DNA from: Lawsonibacter faecis
GTDB taxonomy: Bacteria; Bacillota; Clostridia; Oscillospirales; Oscillospiraceae
Assembly (NCBI RefSeq): GCF_014287675.1
Contig: NZ_JACOPQ010000001.1
Span: 248,001 to 312,000, forward strand
Length of the DNA: 64,000 nucleotides
Reading direction: 5' to 3'
Part shown: positions 41,506 through 50,878 of the stretch, piece by piece
Position numbering within the stretch: position 1 is the stretch's first letter
Layout: every line of letters begins with the position of its first letter
Notes under the pieces: generated by a model
What the model was told of the DNA's origin: nothing
The model's database searches: none
Seen by the model: only the letters and a program-made list of their open reading frames with translations
Made by a program: the position numbers and the translations under genes

Positions 41506-42492
41506 ATGGACTATCCCCCCACCAATCTTCTCTTTCTGAGCAAGCAGGATGTGGACGCACTCATCACCCCCGAGGACGTATTCGCCGCCGTGGAGTCCGT
41601 CTTCCGCGCCGACGGCATGGGCCAGGTGATCTCCCCCGTCAAGGAGCTGATGCCCGCAGGGGACGGCGGCGCCCTCTTCGCCATGCCGGGCCTCCTGGGG
41701 GACGCAGGGGTGGCCGGGGTCAAATGGACGAATTTCTGCCCCAACCAGCCCCAGGGCCTCCCCGTCTGCTGGGGGCATGTGCTGGTCCTCAGCAGCACCG
41801 AGACCGGACAGCCCTTCGCCGTGATGGACGCCACCACCATCACCAACCAGCGCACCGCCGGGGGCCACACGGTGGCGGCCGCAAAGTATCTGGCCAACCC
41901 CGGCGCCAGGACCATGGGCGTGCTGGGCTGCGGCGCCCAGGGGCGCTCCGCCATCCGCTCCTTCGACCGGCTCTTCGACCTCAGCCGGATACTGGTCCAC
42001 ACCCGCACCCGGGAGAAATTCGAGGCCTTCCGCGCCCAGGCCCAGGACGGCCTGCGCGCCCGCCTGGACTATGCCCCCACCCCCAAGGCCCTGGCGGAGC
42101 AGTCGGAAATCCTGATCACCGCCACCACCTCCCACACGCCGGTCATCCGGGCTGAGTGGGTGCCCCAGGGGGCCTTCGTGGGGGGCGTGTACTCCTTCTA
42201 CGATCTCGACAGCGCCCTCTCCGCCCAGGCGGACAAGTGGGTGCTGGGCCACCGCCGGTCCGACGGGGACGAAATCCTGGACAACCCCGACTTCGCCGGG
42301 AAGCTCAGTGCCGGCGACGTATACGGCACACTGGGCGAGATTGTCTGCGGCAAGCTGCCGGGGCGCGAGAGCCCCGACGAGCGCATCGTCTTTACCCACA
42401 TGGGCATGGGCGCGCTGGATATCGCCATCGGCAACCGCATCGTGGAAAAGGCCCGCTCCCTCGGCGCGGGCCAGACGCTGCGGCTGATATAG
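41506..42492 (+). CDS. Ornithine cyclodeaminase / mu-crystallin family protein
   Basis: The 328-residue protein has the family's substrate domain and a Rossmann motif MGVLGCGAQGRSAIRSF near residue 136. TNQRTAGGHTVAAAKYL corresponds to the TxxRTAA segment of ornithine cyclodeaminases and imine (ketimine) reductases. Members deaminate ornithine, reduce cyclic imines or dehydrogenate amino acids. Beside an opine-dehydrogenase-like gene it suggests chemistry on a C-N bond. AAGGAGG at 41491-41497 precedes the start, with CAATCGGTT just before it at 41481-41489. Confidence 0.88.
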   Translation: MDYPPTNLLFLSKQDVDALITPEDVFAAVESVFRADGMGQVISPVKELMPAGDGGALFAMPGLLGDAGVAGVKWTNFCPNQPQGLPVCWGHVLVLSSTETGQPFAVMDATTITNQRTAGGHTVAAAKYLANPGARTMGVLGCGAQGRSAIRSFDRLFDLSRILVHTRTREKFEAFRAQAQDGLRARLDYAPTPKALAEQSEILITATTSHTPVIRAEWVPQGAFVGGVYSFYDLDSALSAQADKWVLGHRRSDGDEILDNPDFAGKLSAGDVYGTLGEIVCGKLPGRESPDERIVFTHMGMGALDIAIGNRIVEKARSLGAGQTLRLI

Positions 42493-42500
42493 CATAAAGA

Positions 42501-42532
42501 GCGGGCTGCGAAACCGGTGTTTCGCAGCCCGC
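42501..42532 (+). terminator. Terminator closing the catabolic island
   Basis: GCGGGCTGCGAAA and TTTCGCAGCCCGC around CCGGTG; the following CTTCTTG is only moderately T-rich. Confidence 0.75.
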
Positions 42533-42709
42533 CTTCTTGCCTTCCGGACTGGGGACGCCCCACCCTCGTCCCTCAGGGTTCTACCCTGACGCCTCCCCCC
42601 GGATGGGGAAGGTTCCGGCACGGGAAACTCTCCCTTTTCTTTTCCGCCCCTTTCGGTTATACTTGTAAAAATAGCGTAGCCTGCGGGTGAAAATATAGGA
42701 GGCCATGAG

Positions 42710-43171
42710 ATGGCGAAATTTGAGGTGCGGCTCGACTGCCGCCAGGCCCTCCGGCTCCACGGCCTGTGGGCAAGGTCCAACGACAAATCCGTCGCCAGGG
42801 ACATCCCCCGCCTGACCGCCCGATACCACCAGATAACGGGCACCGGGGCGGACACGGCGCTCCCGTTCTTCATCCTCTCACGGAACTTCGAGGAAAAGAC
42901 GCGGTATTTCGAGCTTTTCATCGGCAGCGTCACAGAAAACGCGAAGCTTGAGCCGCTTTTGCTGCCGGAGGGGCAGTACGGGCGGATTGCCGTGGCCCCA
43001 AAGCTGGGCTTTCTCTGGGGGCCGGCAATCGGCGGGGCCAAGCGCTGGTTCTACACGAAGTGGCTGCCCGGGAGCGGTTTTCAGGCGGTCAACCTGGAAT
43101 ATGAATACCACACGGAGAAGAGCCTGGGCAAGTCCCCGGAAATCGAGCTCTTTTTTGCAATCCGGCGGTAA
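42710..43171 (+). CDS. GyrI-like/effector-binding-domain protein (tentative)
   Basis: The 153-residue protein has no helix-turn-helix. Its pattern, an N-terminal VRLDCRQALRLHGL strand, a middle RYFELFIGSV and a C-terminal VNLEYEYH...IELFFAIR, resembles stand-alone effector-binding (GyrI/AraC-effector, SOUL-like) domains that bind small molecules. GGAGG lies upstream of ATG 42710. The family call is a reading of fold-level pattern, not of a firm motif. A general conserved hypothetical protein is the alternative. Confidence 0.65.
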   Translation: MAKFEVRLDCRQALRLHGLWARSNDKSVARDIPRLTARYHQITGTGADTALPFFILSRNFEEKTRYFELFIGSVTENAKLEPLLLPEGQYGRIAVAPKLGFLWGPAIGGAKRWFYTKWLPGSGFQAVNLEYEYHTEKSLGKSPEIELFFAIRR

Positions 43172-43225
43172 TGCCGGGGCGCGCCGCCTTTTCTCTCAAA
43201 ATCTACGTTTAGGAAGTGGACCAAC

Positions 43226-43732
43226 ATGACGATTCGGCTTGCGGCGGAGGAGGATATGGACGCCGTCTGGGCTCTGGTCTCGCGGGCTGTGGCCCATATG
43301 AACGCCCTTGGGAACCCCCAGTGGGGGGAGGATTATCCTCTCCGCATCGACTTTGAGGAGGACCGGGCCCGGGGCGAGCTCTACCTGGCCGTGGACGACG
43401 ACGGGACCATCCTGGGCTGCGTGTGCCTCAATGGCCGGGAGTCCCCGGAGTACGCCCCCCTGCCCTGGAGGGACGCGGGCCCCGCACTGATGCTCCACCG
43501 GCTGGCCGTGGACCCCAAGGCCCAGCGGCGGGGCGTGGGCAGAGCCCTCTTCGCCTACTATGAGGACAAGGCCCGCAGGGAGGGCTGCACCAGCCTGCGG
43601 CTGGACACCTACGGCCAGAACGACCGGATGCGCTCCCTGATAGAAAGCCGGGGCTTTGAGCAGGTGGGTATGGTGCACTTCGACCGGGTGGGCCGCCCGC
43701 TGGGCTTCCCCTGTTTTGAAAAGGTGCTGTAG
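43226..43732 (+). CDS. GNAT-family N-acetyltransferase
   Basis: The 168-residue protein has the GNAT acetyl-CoA site: LMLHRLAVDPKAQRRGVGRALFAYYEDKA (about residues 88-116), where RRGVGRAL is motif A, and LRLDTYGQNDRMRSLIESRGFEQVG as motif B. It transfers an acetyl group to an unknown amine. GGAAG precedes the start. It lies 54 bases after the effector-binding-like gene and may be transcribed with it. Confidence 0.9.
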   Translation: MTIRLAAEEDMDAVWALVSRAVAHMNALGNPQWGEDYPLRIDFEEDRARGELYLAVDDDGTILGCVCLNGRESPEYAPLPWRDAGPALMLHRLAVDPKAQRRGVGRALFAYYEDKARREGCTSLRLDTYGQNDRMRSLIESRGFEQVGMVHFDRVGRPLGFPCFEKVL

Positions 43733-43742
43733 CCTTTTTATC

Positions 43743-43771
43743 TTGCTTTTCTGAGCTGAACTGCCTATAAT
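43743..43771 (+). promoter_or_regulatory. Sigma-A promoter of pncB
   Basis: TTGCTT (43743-43748) and TATAAT (43766-43771) with a 17-base spacer, 29 bases before the start codon. Confidence 0.78.
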
Positions 43772-43800
43772 GGATAAAACGTCTCAAAGGGGCTGGTTTT

Positions 43801-45249
43801 ATGAAGAAAAACCCGATGAATTACACGCTGCTGTGCGATTTCTACGAGCTAACCATGGCTAACGGCTATTTCCAGACCGGCATGGCCGACCAAATCTGTT
43901 ATTTCGACGTGTTTTTCCGCATCGTGCCCGACGGCGGCGGCTTCGCCATCGCGGCCGGGCTGGAGCAGGTCATCGACTACGTGGAGCACCTCCGCTTTGA
44001 CGACGAGGACATCGACTATCTCCGGGGCAAGGGCTGCTTTGCGGAGGATTTTCTCACCTATCTGAAGGGCTTCCGCTTTACGGGCGATATCTGGGCCGTG
44101 CCCGAGGGGACGCCCATCTTCCCCGGCGAGCCTATCCTCACCGTCCGGGCTCCCGCCATCGAGGCCCAGTTCATCGAGACCTTCCTCCTGCTCACCCTGA
44201 ACCACCAGTCCCTCATCGCCACCAAGTCCAACCGCATCGTGCGCGCGGCGGACGGACGTCCGGTGAGCGAGTTCGGCTCCCGCCGGGCCCAGGGGTCCGA
44301 CGGCGCCATTCTGGGCGCCCGGGCCTCCTACATCGCCGGGTGCACCGGCACCGCCTGCACCCTGGCCGACCAGATGTACGGCTCCCCCGCCGGGGGCACC
44401 ATGGCCCACTCCTGGGTGCAGATGTTCCCCGACGAGTACAACGCGTTTAAGACCTACTGCGAGCTGTACCCCCACGCGGCCACCCTGCTGGTGGACACCT
44501 ACAATGTGCTCAAGTCCGGCGTGCCCAACGCCATCAGGGCCTTTAAGGAGGTCCTGCTCCCCCGGGGGATTACCGGCTGCGCCATCCGGCTGGACAGCGG
44601 CGACCTCACCTACCTCTCCCGCAAGGCCAGGAAGATGCTGGACGCGGCGGGGCTGACCGAGTGTAAAATCGTGGCCTCCAACTCCCTGGACGAGTATATC
44701 ATCCGGGATCTGCTGCTCCAGGGGGCCAAAATAGACTCCTTCGGTGTGGGCGAGCGGCTCATCACCTCCAAGTCGGAGCCGGTCTTCGGCGGGGTGTACA
44801 AGCTGGCCGCCGTGGAGGACAGGGACGGCAGCGTCATTCCCAAGATTAAGATCTCAGAGAATGCCGCCAAGATCACCAACCCCCACTTCAAGAAGGTCTA
44901 CCGCATCTTTGAAAACGAGAGCGGCAAGGCCATCGCCGACCTCATCACCGTATACGACGAGGTGGTGGACGAGTCCCAGCCCCTGGAGCTCTTCGACCCG
45001 GAGGCCACCTGGAAGCGGAAAATCGTCACCGACTTCACCGCCGTGGAGCTGCTGGTACCCATCTTCCGGCGGGGTGAGAAGGTCTATCAGTCCCCCTCCA
45101 TCACTGAGATGCGCTCCTACTGCGCCGCCCAGATTGACTTGCAGTGGGACGAGGTCAAGCGGTTTGAAAACCCCCACAACTACTACGTGGACCTGTCCCA
45201 GAAGCTCTGGGACATCAAGCAGGATCTGCTCAAGCGGGCGGGGCGCTGA
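43801..45249 (+). CDS. pncB: Nicotinate phosphoribosyltransferase
   Basis: The 482-residue enzyme converts nicotinate and PRPP to nicotinate mononucleotide for NAD salvage. The family features are LLCDFYELTMANGY at the N-terminus, the EFGSRRAQGSDGA segment near residue 156, the TMAHSWVQMF segment near 200 with the phosphorylated-type histidine, and IRLDSGDL near 262. Its length is usual for the class found in Firmicutes. AAAGGGG precedes ATG 43801. It stands alone between its promoter and the terminator at 45391. Confidence 0.96.
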   Translation: MKKNPMNYTLLCDFYELTMANGYFQTGMADQICYFDVFFRIVPDGGGFAIAAGLEQVIDYVEHLRFDDEDIDYLRGKGCFAEDFLTYLKGFRFTGDIWAVPEGTPIFPGEPILTVRAPAIEAQFIETFLLLTLNHQSLIATKSNRIVRAADGRPVSEFGSRRAQGSDGAILGARASYIAGCTGTACTLADQMYGSPAGGTMAHSWVQMFPDEYNAFKTYCELYPHAATLLVDTYNVLKSGVPNAIRAFKEVLLPRGITGCAIRLDSGDLTYLSRKARKMLDAAGLTECKIVASNSLDEYIIRDLLLQGAKIDSFGVGERLITSKSEPVFGGVYKLAAVEDRDGSVIPKIKISENAAKITNPHFKKVYRIFENESGKAIADLITVYDEVVDESQPLELFDPEATWKRKIVTDFTAVELLVPIFRRGEKVYQSPSITEMRSYCAAQIDLQWDEVKRFENPHNYYVDLSQKLWDIKQDLLKRAGR

Positions 45250-45390
45250 GCCGCCGTCCGGCAGGGGACGGGAACGAAATGCCCCCTGGGAAACCGCCCT
45301 GTGGGTGAGGCGGTGAATTGTAAACATGGGCATCACCTTCGTAAATTGCCCCCGCGGCGCCTGAGTGAACCCCTGTTGTCCGGGCGCAGC

Positions 45391-45422
45391 AAAGCCCGGA
45401 GGCGGCCGCCTCCGGGCTTTTT
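45391..45422. terminator. Bidirectional terminator of pncB and the XRE gene
   Basis: A perfect palindrome AAAGCCCGGAGGCGGC and its complement, ending in T5; the XRE gene ends at its right foot. Confidence 0.88.
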
Positions 45423-45745
45423 CAATACTTTAATATGGTATCCGCAAGCTCCAGCAGTATCTGGCGCTGGCGGGGACTCATCCTGCCGCACCGCTCGGCC
45501 AGCTCCCGGTCCAGATAGCGCTCCTGGGGACCGGTGACCTCCGCCACCAGCTCCGACAGGTCGCAGCCCAGCTCCATGGCGATCTCCGCCAGCGTATCCA
45601 GATTGACCTTGGTCACCCCACGCTCAATCTGGCTGATATAGCCCACCGACACCTGAAGGGCCTCCGCCAGCTTCTCCTGGGTCTTTAGCTGCGCCTTCCT
45701 TCGCGCCTTGATTCGTCTGCCGATTACAGGATAGTCCACGTTCAT
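45422..45745 (-). CDS. XRE-family transcriptional regulator
   Basis: The 107-residue protein is mainly a Cro/CI-type helix-turn-helix (VIGRRIKARRKAQLKTQEKLAEALQVSVGYISQIERGVTKVNLDTLAEIAMELG, about residues 6-58) with a short helical C-terminal part that may dimerise. ATG 45745 is chosen on the spacing of GGGTGA; a GTG at 45754 would add three residues. Its target is unknown; its own promoter region or the divergent small gene at 45901 are candidates. Confidence 0.9.
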   Translation of the reverse strand: MNVDYPVIGRRIKARRKAQLKTQEKLAEALQVSVGYISQIERGVTKVNLDTLAEIAMELGCDLSELVAEVTGPQERYLDRELAERCGRMSPRQRQILLELADTILKY

Positions 45746-45823
45746 CCATTTCACCCAGTCTTAGTCTATCGGTCTTTCCCCTTTTTATACAGATACTTAC
45801 GGCTAAAATTGAAGCTATATCTA

Positions 45824-45852
45824 TTGATTTGCTTTTTCCGCTATGGTATTAT
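45824..45852 (+). promoter_or_regulatory. Sigma-A promoter of the 45901 gene
   Basis: TTGATT (45824-45829) and TATTAT (45847-45852) with a 17-base spacer, in the gap divergent from the XRE gene. Confidence 0.65.
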
Positions 45853-45900
45853 ACCAATATCGGCTCTGTTCGCAAAAATGGAGAAAAAAGGGGGGCTTGG

Positions 45901-46131
45901 ATGGACTATCTGGAGCACTTGTCGGCGCTTTTGGGCTGTGTGTACCTCTCGGACCTTCACTGGCGCACCATCAGCCGGCAGCAGGCCAACACCATCCTGG
46001 CCGAGCCTCTGGACCGCCCGGAGCACGAGTATCTGGATGCCGCCCGCTACATTTTGGGGGACTGCGCGGGGGAATATCCCGACGCCGCAGACGCGCGGAA
46101 GGCCATTGCAGCGTATCTCCTCAACCACTGA
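45901..46131 (+). CDS. Small conserved-looking hypothetical protein
   Basis: The 76-residue protein begins MDYLEHLSALLGCVYLSDLHW and contains an acidic, helical remainder ending AAYLLNH. AAAAGGGGGG lies shortly before ATG 45901, and a promoter and terminator flank it, so it is probably a real single gene. I do not recognise the family. A longer frame starting at 45829 would place the promoter inside the gene and is rejected. Confidence 0.7.
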   Translation: MDYLEHLSALLGCVYLSDLHWRTISRQQANTILAEPLDRPEHEYLDAARYILGDCAGEYPDAADARKAIAAYLLNH

Positions 46132-46137
46132 AACCAT

Positions 46138-46173
46138 AAAAGGCGCCGGTCTCTGAGAGACCGGCGCCTTTTT
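46138..46173. terminator. Bidirectional terminator
   Basis: AAAAGGCGCCGGTCTC pairs with GAGACCGGCGCCTTTT around TGA; it serves the small gene and the convergent glycosyltransferase gene. Confidence 0.9.
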
Positions 46174-46180
46174 CTTCGGT

Positions 46181-47209
46181 TCAGTTGAATTTATAGATCT
46201 TACGGGCCATGCGGTAGAGGGAGACCGAGAGCTTCCGGCCCTGGTAGCCGGGGATATTGCCCACAAAGGAGACCGCCCGGTATTTGAGCTTATGGTAGAG
46301 CCCGGCGTCCACCGCCCGCAGATACTCCCAGAGCTCGGTCTTCTTGCCCAGTGCCTCGGGAGAGCCGTCAATGATAAGAAAGATGGAGGAGATGGTCATC
46401 ATCATGGCCAGGTAATTGCGCATATACCGGCCCAGCTTGGGATTGGCGGCCCGGACCTGGCGGAGATTGTGGGCCTCAATCATCAGGCGGGTCACCCGGA
46501 CCTGCTGGTCCACCCGGCCCACCATCACCTTCTCGTTGACGCTCTGGTCCGCCCGTCCGATGAAGTAGCGGTAGAGGTCCACATCCATGTAGTACATGGT
46601 CTTGACCGCGGGGAGAGGCTGGTAGACGAAAATATTGTCCACATAGAAGGTGTGCTTTGGCAGCTCCAGGCCGCAGGCGCGGAGCATCTCGGTGCGGTAG
46701 ATAACCGAGTGCATCAGCAGATACTGGGAGGCGCGGAACCGGCCGATATCGTTCCAGGTAAAAATCTTGTTCTCCGGGAAGACGTTGGTGTACCGCATGA
46801 CCTTCTGGGTATTGTCCTCCACGTGCTCATAGACGTAATTTGCGATGACCAGGTCCACGCTCTCGGGCATCTTGGCAAATTCCCGGAGCTTGCCCATGAC
46901 CTTGTGCAGTGCGTCCGCATTCAGCCAGTCGTCCGAGTCCACCACCTTGTAGTAGAGGCCCCGGGCCCTGCGCAGGCCCTGGTTGACGCCCTCGCCGTGG
47001 CCGCCGTTGGGCTGGTGGACCGCCCGGATGATGTCCGGGTACCTCTCCGCCCAGCGGTCGCAGATGGCGGGGGTGTCGTCCTTGGTGGACCCGTCGTCCA
47101 CCAGGATGATCTCAATATCATCGCCGCCCTCCAGCAGGGTCTCCACGCAGTGGTCCATGTAGGCGGCGGAGTTGTAGCAGGGCACCGCGAAGGTGATAAG
47201 CTTATCCAT
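46181..47209 (-). CDS. Family 2 glycosyltransferase
   Basis: The 342-residue GT-A enzyme begins ITFAVPCYNSAAYMDHCVETLL and has the nucleotide-sugar motifs ILVDDGSTKDDT (about residue 35) and VVDSDDWLN (about 89, the DxD-type metal site). The C-terminal region is helical without clear membrane spans. It lies 15 bases after glf, so it likely transfers galactofuranose or another sugar in cell-surface polysaccharide synthesis. The acceptor is unknown. Confidence 0.92.
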   Translation of the reverse strand: MDKLITFAVPCYNSAAYMDHCVETLLEGGDDIEIILVDDGSTKDDTPAICDRWAERYPDIIRAVHQPNGGHGEGVNQGLRRARGLYYKVVDSDDWLNADALHKVMGKLREFAKMPESVDLVIANYVYEHVEDNTQKVMRYTNVFPENKIFTWNDIGRFRASQYLLMHSVIYRTEMLRACGLELPKHTFYVDNIFVYQPLPAVKTMYYMDVDLYRYFIGRADQSVNEKVMVGRVDQQVRVTRLMIEAHNLRQVRAANPKLGRYMRNYLAMMMTISSIFLIIDGSPEALGKKTELWEYLRAVDAGLYHKLKYRAVSFVGNIPGYQGRKLSVSLYRMARKIYKFN

Positions 47210-47224
47210 ATTGTTGACAACTCC

Positions 47225-48394
47225 TTAGAGCGTTTCTGTTGCGAGCAGCCGGTCGGCCAGCTCCAGGGCACGCACCACAATGGCGTCCATATTGTAGTAC
47301 TTATACTCGGCCAGACGGCCCAGCAAATGGAAGCCGGGCACAGCGTCCCCCAGGGCCTTGTACTGCTGGTAGAGGGCGTTGTTTTCGGGGCTTATGATGG
47401 CATAGTAGGGGATCTCCCCGTTTTTTCCGGTGTAGGCGCGGGAGTACTCCTTGACGATGGTGGTGGCGTTTGGAATCTCCTGGCCGGAGAAGTACTTGAA
47501 CTCGGTGATGCGGGTAAAATCCTCGCTGACGGTATAGTTCACCGTGCCGTGGGTCTGGTACCACTCCACGCCGTGGGTCTCGAAGCGGAAGTCCAGGGTG
47601 CGGTAGGGCAGGCGGCCGAAGCAGCAGCCGAACAGCTCGTCCACCGCGCCGGTATAGATGACGGTCCCTTCAAAGGGCGTCCCGTCCAGCCGGACCCGGC
47701 CGCCGTCCAGACACAGGCGGTCCGCCGCGTCCGAGTCCAGCTCCACGGTGATATTGGGGTGGTCCAGCATATGCTCGAAGACGGCGGTATACCCCAGGGC
47801 CGGGATGCCCTGGTAGGCGTCCTGGAAGTAGCGGTCGTCCCGGGAGAGGAAGACCGGCACCCGGGCGGTCGTGTTGGGGTCGATCTCCTCGGGGGTCTGG
47901 CCCCACTGCTTCATGGTGTAGTGGACGAAGACGTTCTCATACACGTAGTCGGCCAGGGCCTTGATCTCCGGGTCGTCGTTTCTGCGCAGCTCCAGAATGG
48001 TGACCTTTTTTTCAGCGCCGTAGGTCTCAATGAGCTTTTTCTCCAGGCGTGCCGCCTTCTCGCTGCCGTAGGCCAGCTCCAGAGAGGTGAGGTTAAAGGG
48101 CACGGGCATCAGCGCGCCGCGGACATTGGCCACCACCCGGTGCTGATAGTCCCGCCAGCCGGTAAAGCGGGAGAGATATTCATAGGCGCGGGCATTGTTG
48201 GTATGGAAGATATGGGGGCCGTACTGGTGGATAAGCACGCCGGCCTCATCCAGCTTATCGTAGGCATTGCCGCCGATATGGCCGCGCCGCTCCAGCACCA
48301 GCACCCGCTTTCCGCCCCGCTCGGCCAGCTCACGGGCGCAGACCGCGCCGGCGAAGCCCGCGCCGATGACCAGGCAGTCGTACTTCTGACTCAT
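47225..48394 (-). CDS. glf: UDP-galactopyranose mutase
   Basis: The 389-residue flavoenzyme interconverts UDP-galactopyranose and UDP-galactofuranose. The FAD motif VIGAGFAGAVCARELAERG is at residues 9-27, HIGGNAYD near 38, and GPHIFHTN near 59; the C-terminal EIPYYAIISPEN and FHLLGRLAEYKYYNMDA segments are also characteristic. It is the first gene of a two-gene operon with the glycosyltransferase, which supports galactofuranose in the cell envelope. Confidence 0.96.
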   Translation of the reverse strand: MSQKYDCLVIGAGFAGAVCARELAERGGKRVLVLERRGHIGGNAYDKLDEAGVLIHQYGPHIFHTNNARAYEYLSRFTGWRDYQHRVVANVRGALMPVPFNLTSLELAYGSEKAARLEKKLIETYGAEKKVTILELRRNDDPEIKALADYVYENVFVHYTMKQWGQTPEEIDPNTTARVPVFLSRDDRYFQDAYQGIPALGYTAVFEHMLDHPNITVELDSDAADRLCLDGGRVRLDGTPFEGTVIYTGAVDELFGCCFGRLPYRTLDFRFETHGVEWYQTHGTVNYTVSEDFTRITEFKYFSGQEIPNATTIVKEYSRAYTGKNGEIPYYAIISPENNALYQQYKALGDAVPGFHLLGRLAEYKYYNMDAIVVRALELADRLLATETL

Positions 48395-48519
48395 TGGCTC
48401 ACACCTCTCGTTGTCGTGTTGTCTTGATGTGGTTTATTGTACCAGTTTCGCGCTCCGAAAGAAACGAAGAAAGTATTAAGTTTCGCTTAAAATCCCGGGG
48501 GCCGGGCGGTCCGGCCCCA

Positions 48520-49104
48520 TCAGCGGCTGGAGCCGCCGAAGCGGTTGAAGCGGCCGTCGGTGGGCTCGGTATTGCCCAGGAAGGTGTCGGTATAGTGGTC
48601 CATGGCCTTGCGGATGACCGCCTTGGCCGCCTCCCGCCCGTTTACGTCGCCGGCCACCGTCTCCTTGCCCTCCAGGGCCTTGTAGACCGCGAAGAAATGG
48701 GCCATTTCGTCAAAGATATGGGCGGGCAGCTCGGAAATATCTCTATAGGTATTATAGGCCGGGTCGGAGAAGGGGATGGCGATAATCTTCTCGTCGTTCT
48801 TCCCGTCGTCCAGCATGGAGATATACCCAATCGGGTAGACCCGCACCAGGGTCAGAGGGTCCATGGACTCGCTGCAGAGCACCAGCACGTCCAGGGGGTC
48901 GCCGTCGTCGCCGTAGGTCCGGGGGATGAAGCCGTAATTGGCGGGATAGTGGGTGGAGGTGTGGAGCACCCGGTCCAGGATGATGAGGCCGGTCTCCTTG
49001 TCCAGCTCGTATTTCTTCTTGCTGCCCTGGGGGATCTCAATGACAGCGATAAAGTCCTCCGGCGCGATGCGCTTCGGGCTGATGTCATGCCAGATATTTG
49101 ACAT
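48520..49104 (-). CDS. ppa: Inorganic pyrophosphatase (family I)
   Basis: The 194-residue enzyme hydrolyses pyrophosphate. IEIPQGSKKKYELDKETG, YPANYGFIPRTYGDDGDPLDVLVL (about residues 53-76, with the DxDPxD metal-binding triad) and the later DDGKNDEKIIAI segment are the family I features. AAAGGAG precedes the start, and a sigma-A promoter lies at 49145-49173. Confidence 0.95.
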   Translation of the reverse strand: MSNIWHDISPKRIAPEDFIAVIEIPQGSKKKYELDKETGLIILDRVLHTSTHYPANYGFIPRTYGDDGDPLDVLVLCSESMDPLTLVRVYPIGYISMLDDGKNDEKIIAIPFSDPAYNTYRDISELPAHIFDEMAHFFAVYKALEGKETVAGDVNGREAAKAVIRKAMDHYTDTFLGNTEPTDGRFNRFGGSSR

Positions 49105-49144
49105 TCAAAAGGTCTCCTTTTTTCATGATAACTTCTAAATGGTT

Positions 49145-49173
49145 ATTATATCTGATTTTTGGGGAGTTTACAA
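49145..49173 (-). promoter_or_regulatory. Sigma-A promoter of ppa
   Basis: Minus-strand TTGTAA (49173-49168) and TATAAT (49150-49145), 17-base spacer. Confidence 0.85.
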
Positions 49174-49236
49174 CGTGGAGATGGAAAAGAGCGGGAAAAT
49201 TTGACATTGGCAGCCGGAATGGGGCAAGGGGAGCGG

Positions 49237-49274
49237 AAAGGGACGCCGGATGCGGCCGCATCCGGCGTCCCTTT
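49237..49274. terminator. Perfect palindrome at the end of the amino-acid ABC operon
   Basis: AAAGGGACGCCGGATGCGG and its exact complement, just after the ATP-binding protein gene. There is no extended T tract on the minus side. Confidence 0.7.
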
Positions 49275-49277
49275 GTC

Positions 49278-50063
<786 letters not shown>

Positions 50064-50074
50064 TGTGCCGCCCC

Positions 50075-50797
50075 CTATCTGAAGTAGCTGAGCCTGCGCT
50101 CTATGTAGCCGAAAATCAGGGTCAAAAGCCCCACGAAGACCAGATAGAACGCGCCGGTGTAGAGCAGGGGCCACCAGATGCCCGCGCTCTTCAGGAACGC
50201 CTGTCCGGCGAAGGTGAGCTCAATGACGGTGATAATCCGGGCCAGGGAGGTGTCCTTCACCAGGGTGATGATCTCGTTGGACATGGGGGGCACGATGCGC
50301 TTAATGACCTGGAGCAGGGTGATTTTACGAAAAATCTGGCCCCTTGTCAGCCCCAGAACCTGCCCGGCCTCCTGCTGGCCGACGGGCACGCTCTCGATTC
50401 CGCCCCGGTAGATGACGGAGAAATAGCAGGCATAGTTGATGACGAAGGCCACCACGGCGGCAGTCATACGGCTGGCCTCGGACCCGCCCCAGGGGTCGTG
50501 CCCCAGGATAAGGCCGGGGCAGTAGAAAATGATAATGAGCTGGAGCATCAGCGGCGTGCCGCGGATTACCCAGACAACAATCTCCACCAGGGCGCTGATG
50601 GGGCGGAAGCCGGCCAGCGCCCTGCGGATGCGCCCGGGCGCGCCGCCCCGGCCGAGAAAGGCCAGGGGCTTCCACTTGTTCATGGAGCCGAAGGCCACCA
50701 CCAGGCCCAGGGGCAGGGCAAAGATCAAGGTCAGTATGAATAGTTCGACAGAAACGCCAAACCCTTTCAGCAGCGACTGCGTCACCGTCCAAAACAT
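50075..50797 (-). CDS. Polar amino-acid ABC transporter, permease
   Basis: The 240-residue protein has about five membrane spans and the HisM/GlnP permease signature around YRGGIESVPVGQQEAGQVLGLTRGQIF near residue 130, the EAA loop that contacts the ATPase. With one permease gene the channel is probably a homodimer. It lies between the substrate-binding protein and the ATPase. Confidence 0.95.
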   Translation of the reverse strand: MFWTVTQSLLKGFGVSVELFILTLIFALPLGLVVAFGSMNKWKPLAFLGRGGAPGRIRRALAGFRPISALVEIVVWVIRGTPLMLQLIIIFYCPGLILGHDPWGGSEASRMTAAVVAFVINYACYFSVIYRGGIESVPVGQQEAGQVLGLTRGQIFRKITLLQVIKRIVPPMSNEIITLVKDTSLARIITVIELTFAGQAFLKSAGIWWPLLYTGAFYLVFVGLLTLIFGYIERRLSYFR

Positions 50798-50834
50798 GGC
50801 TCGTCCCTCGCTTTTACATAGGTTGATGACCGGG

Positions 50835-50867
50835 CGAAGGCAGAGGACGTGCCGTCCTCTGCCTTCG
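50835..50867. other. Intercistronic hairpin between binding protein and permease genes
   Basis: A 15-base perfect stem CGAAGGCAGAGGACG around TGC. Such hairpins after solute-binding protein genes often raise the level of the upstream message relative to the permease. Confidence 0.6.
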
Positions 50868-50878
50868 GTTTGATTTGC

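Noticed and set aside
40339..43041. A minus-strand open frame of 900 codons opposite the opine-dehydrogenase-like and cyclodeaminase-like genes
   Set aside because: Antisense to recognisable genes and crosses a terminator; composition is that of a shadow frame.
46181..48394. A full capsule or galactan cluster
   Set aside because: Only glf and one glycosyltransferase are present, flanked by housekeeping genes; no polymerase, flippase or nucleotide-sugar genes nearby.
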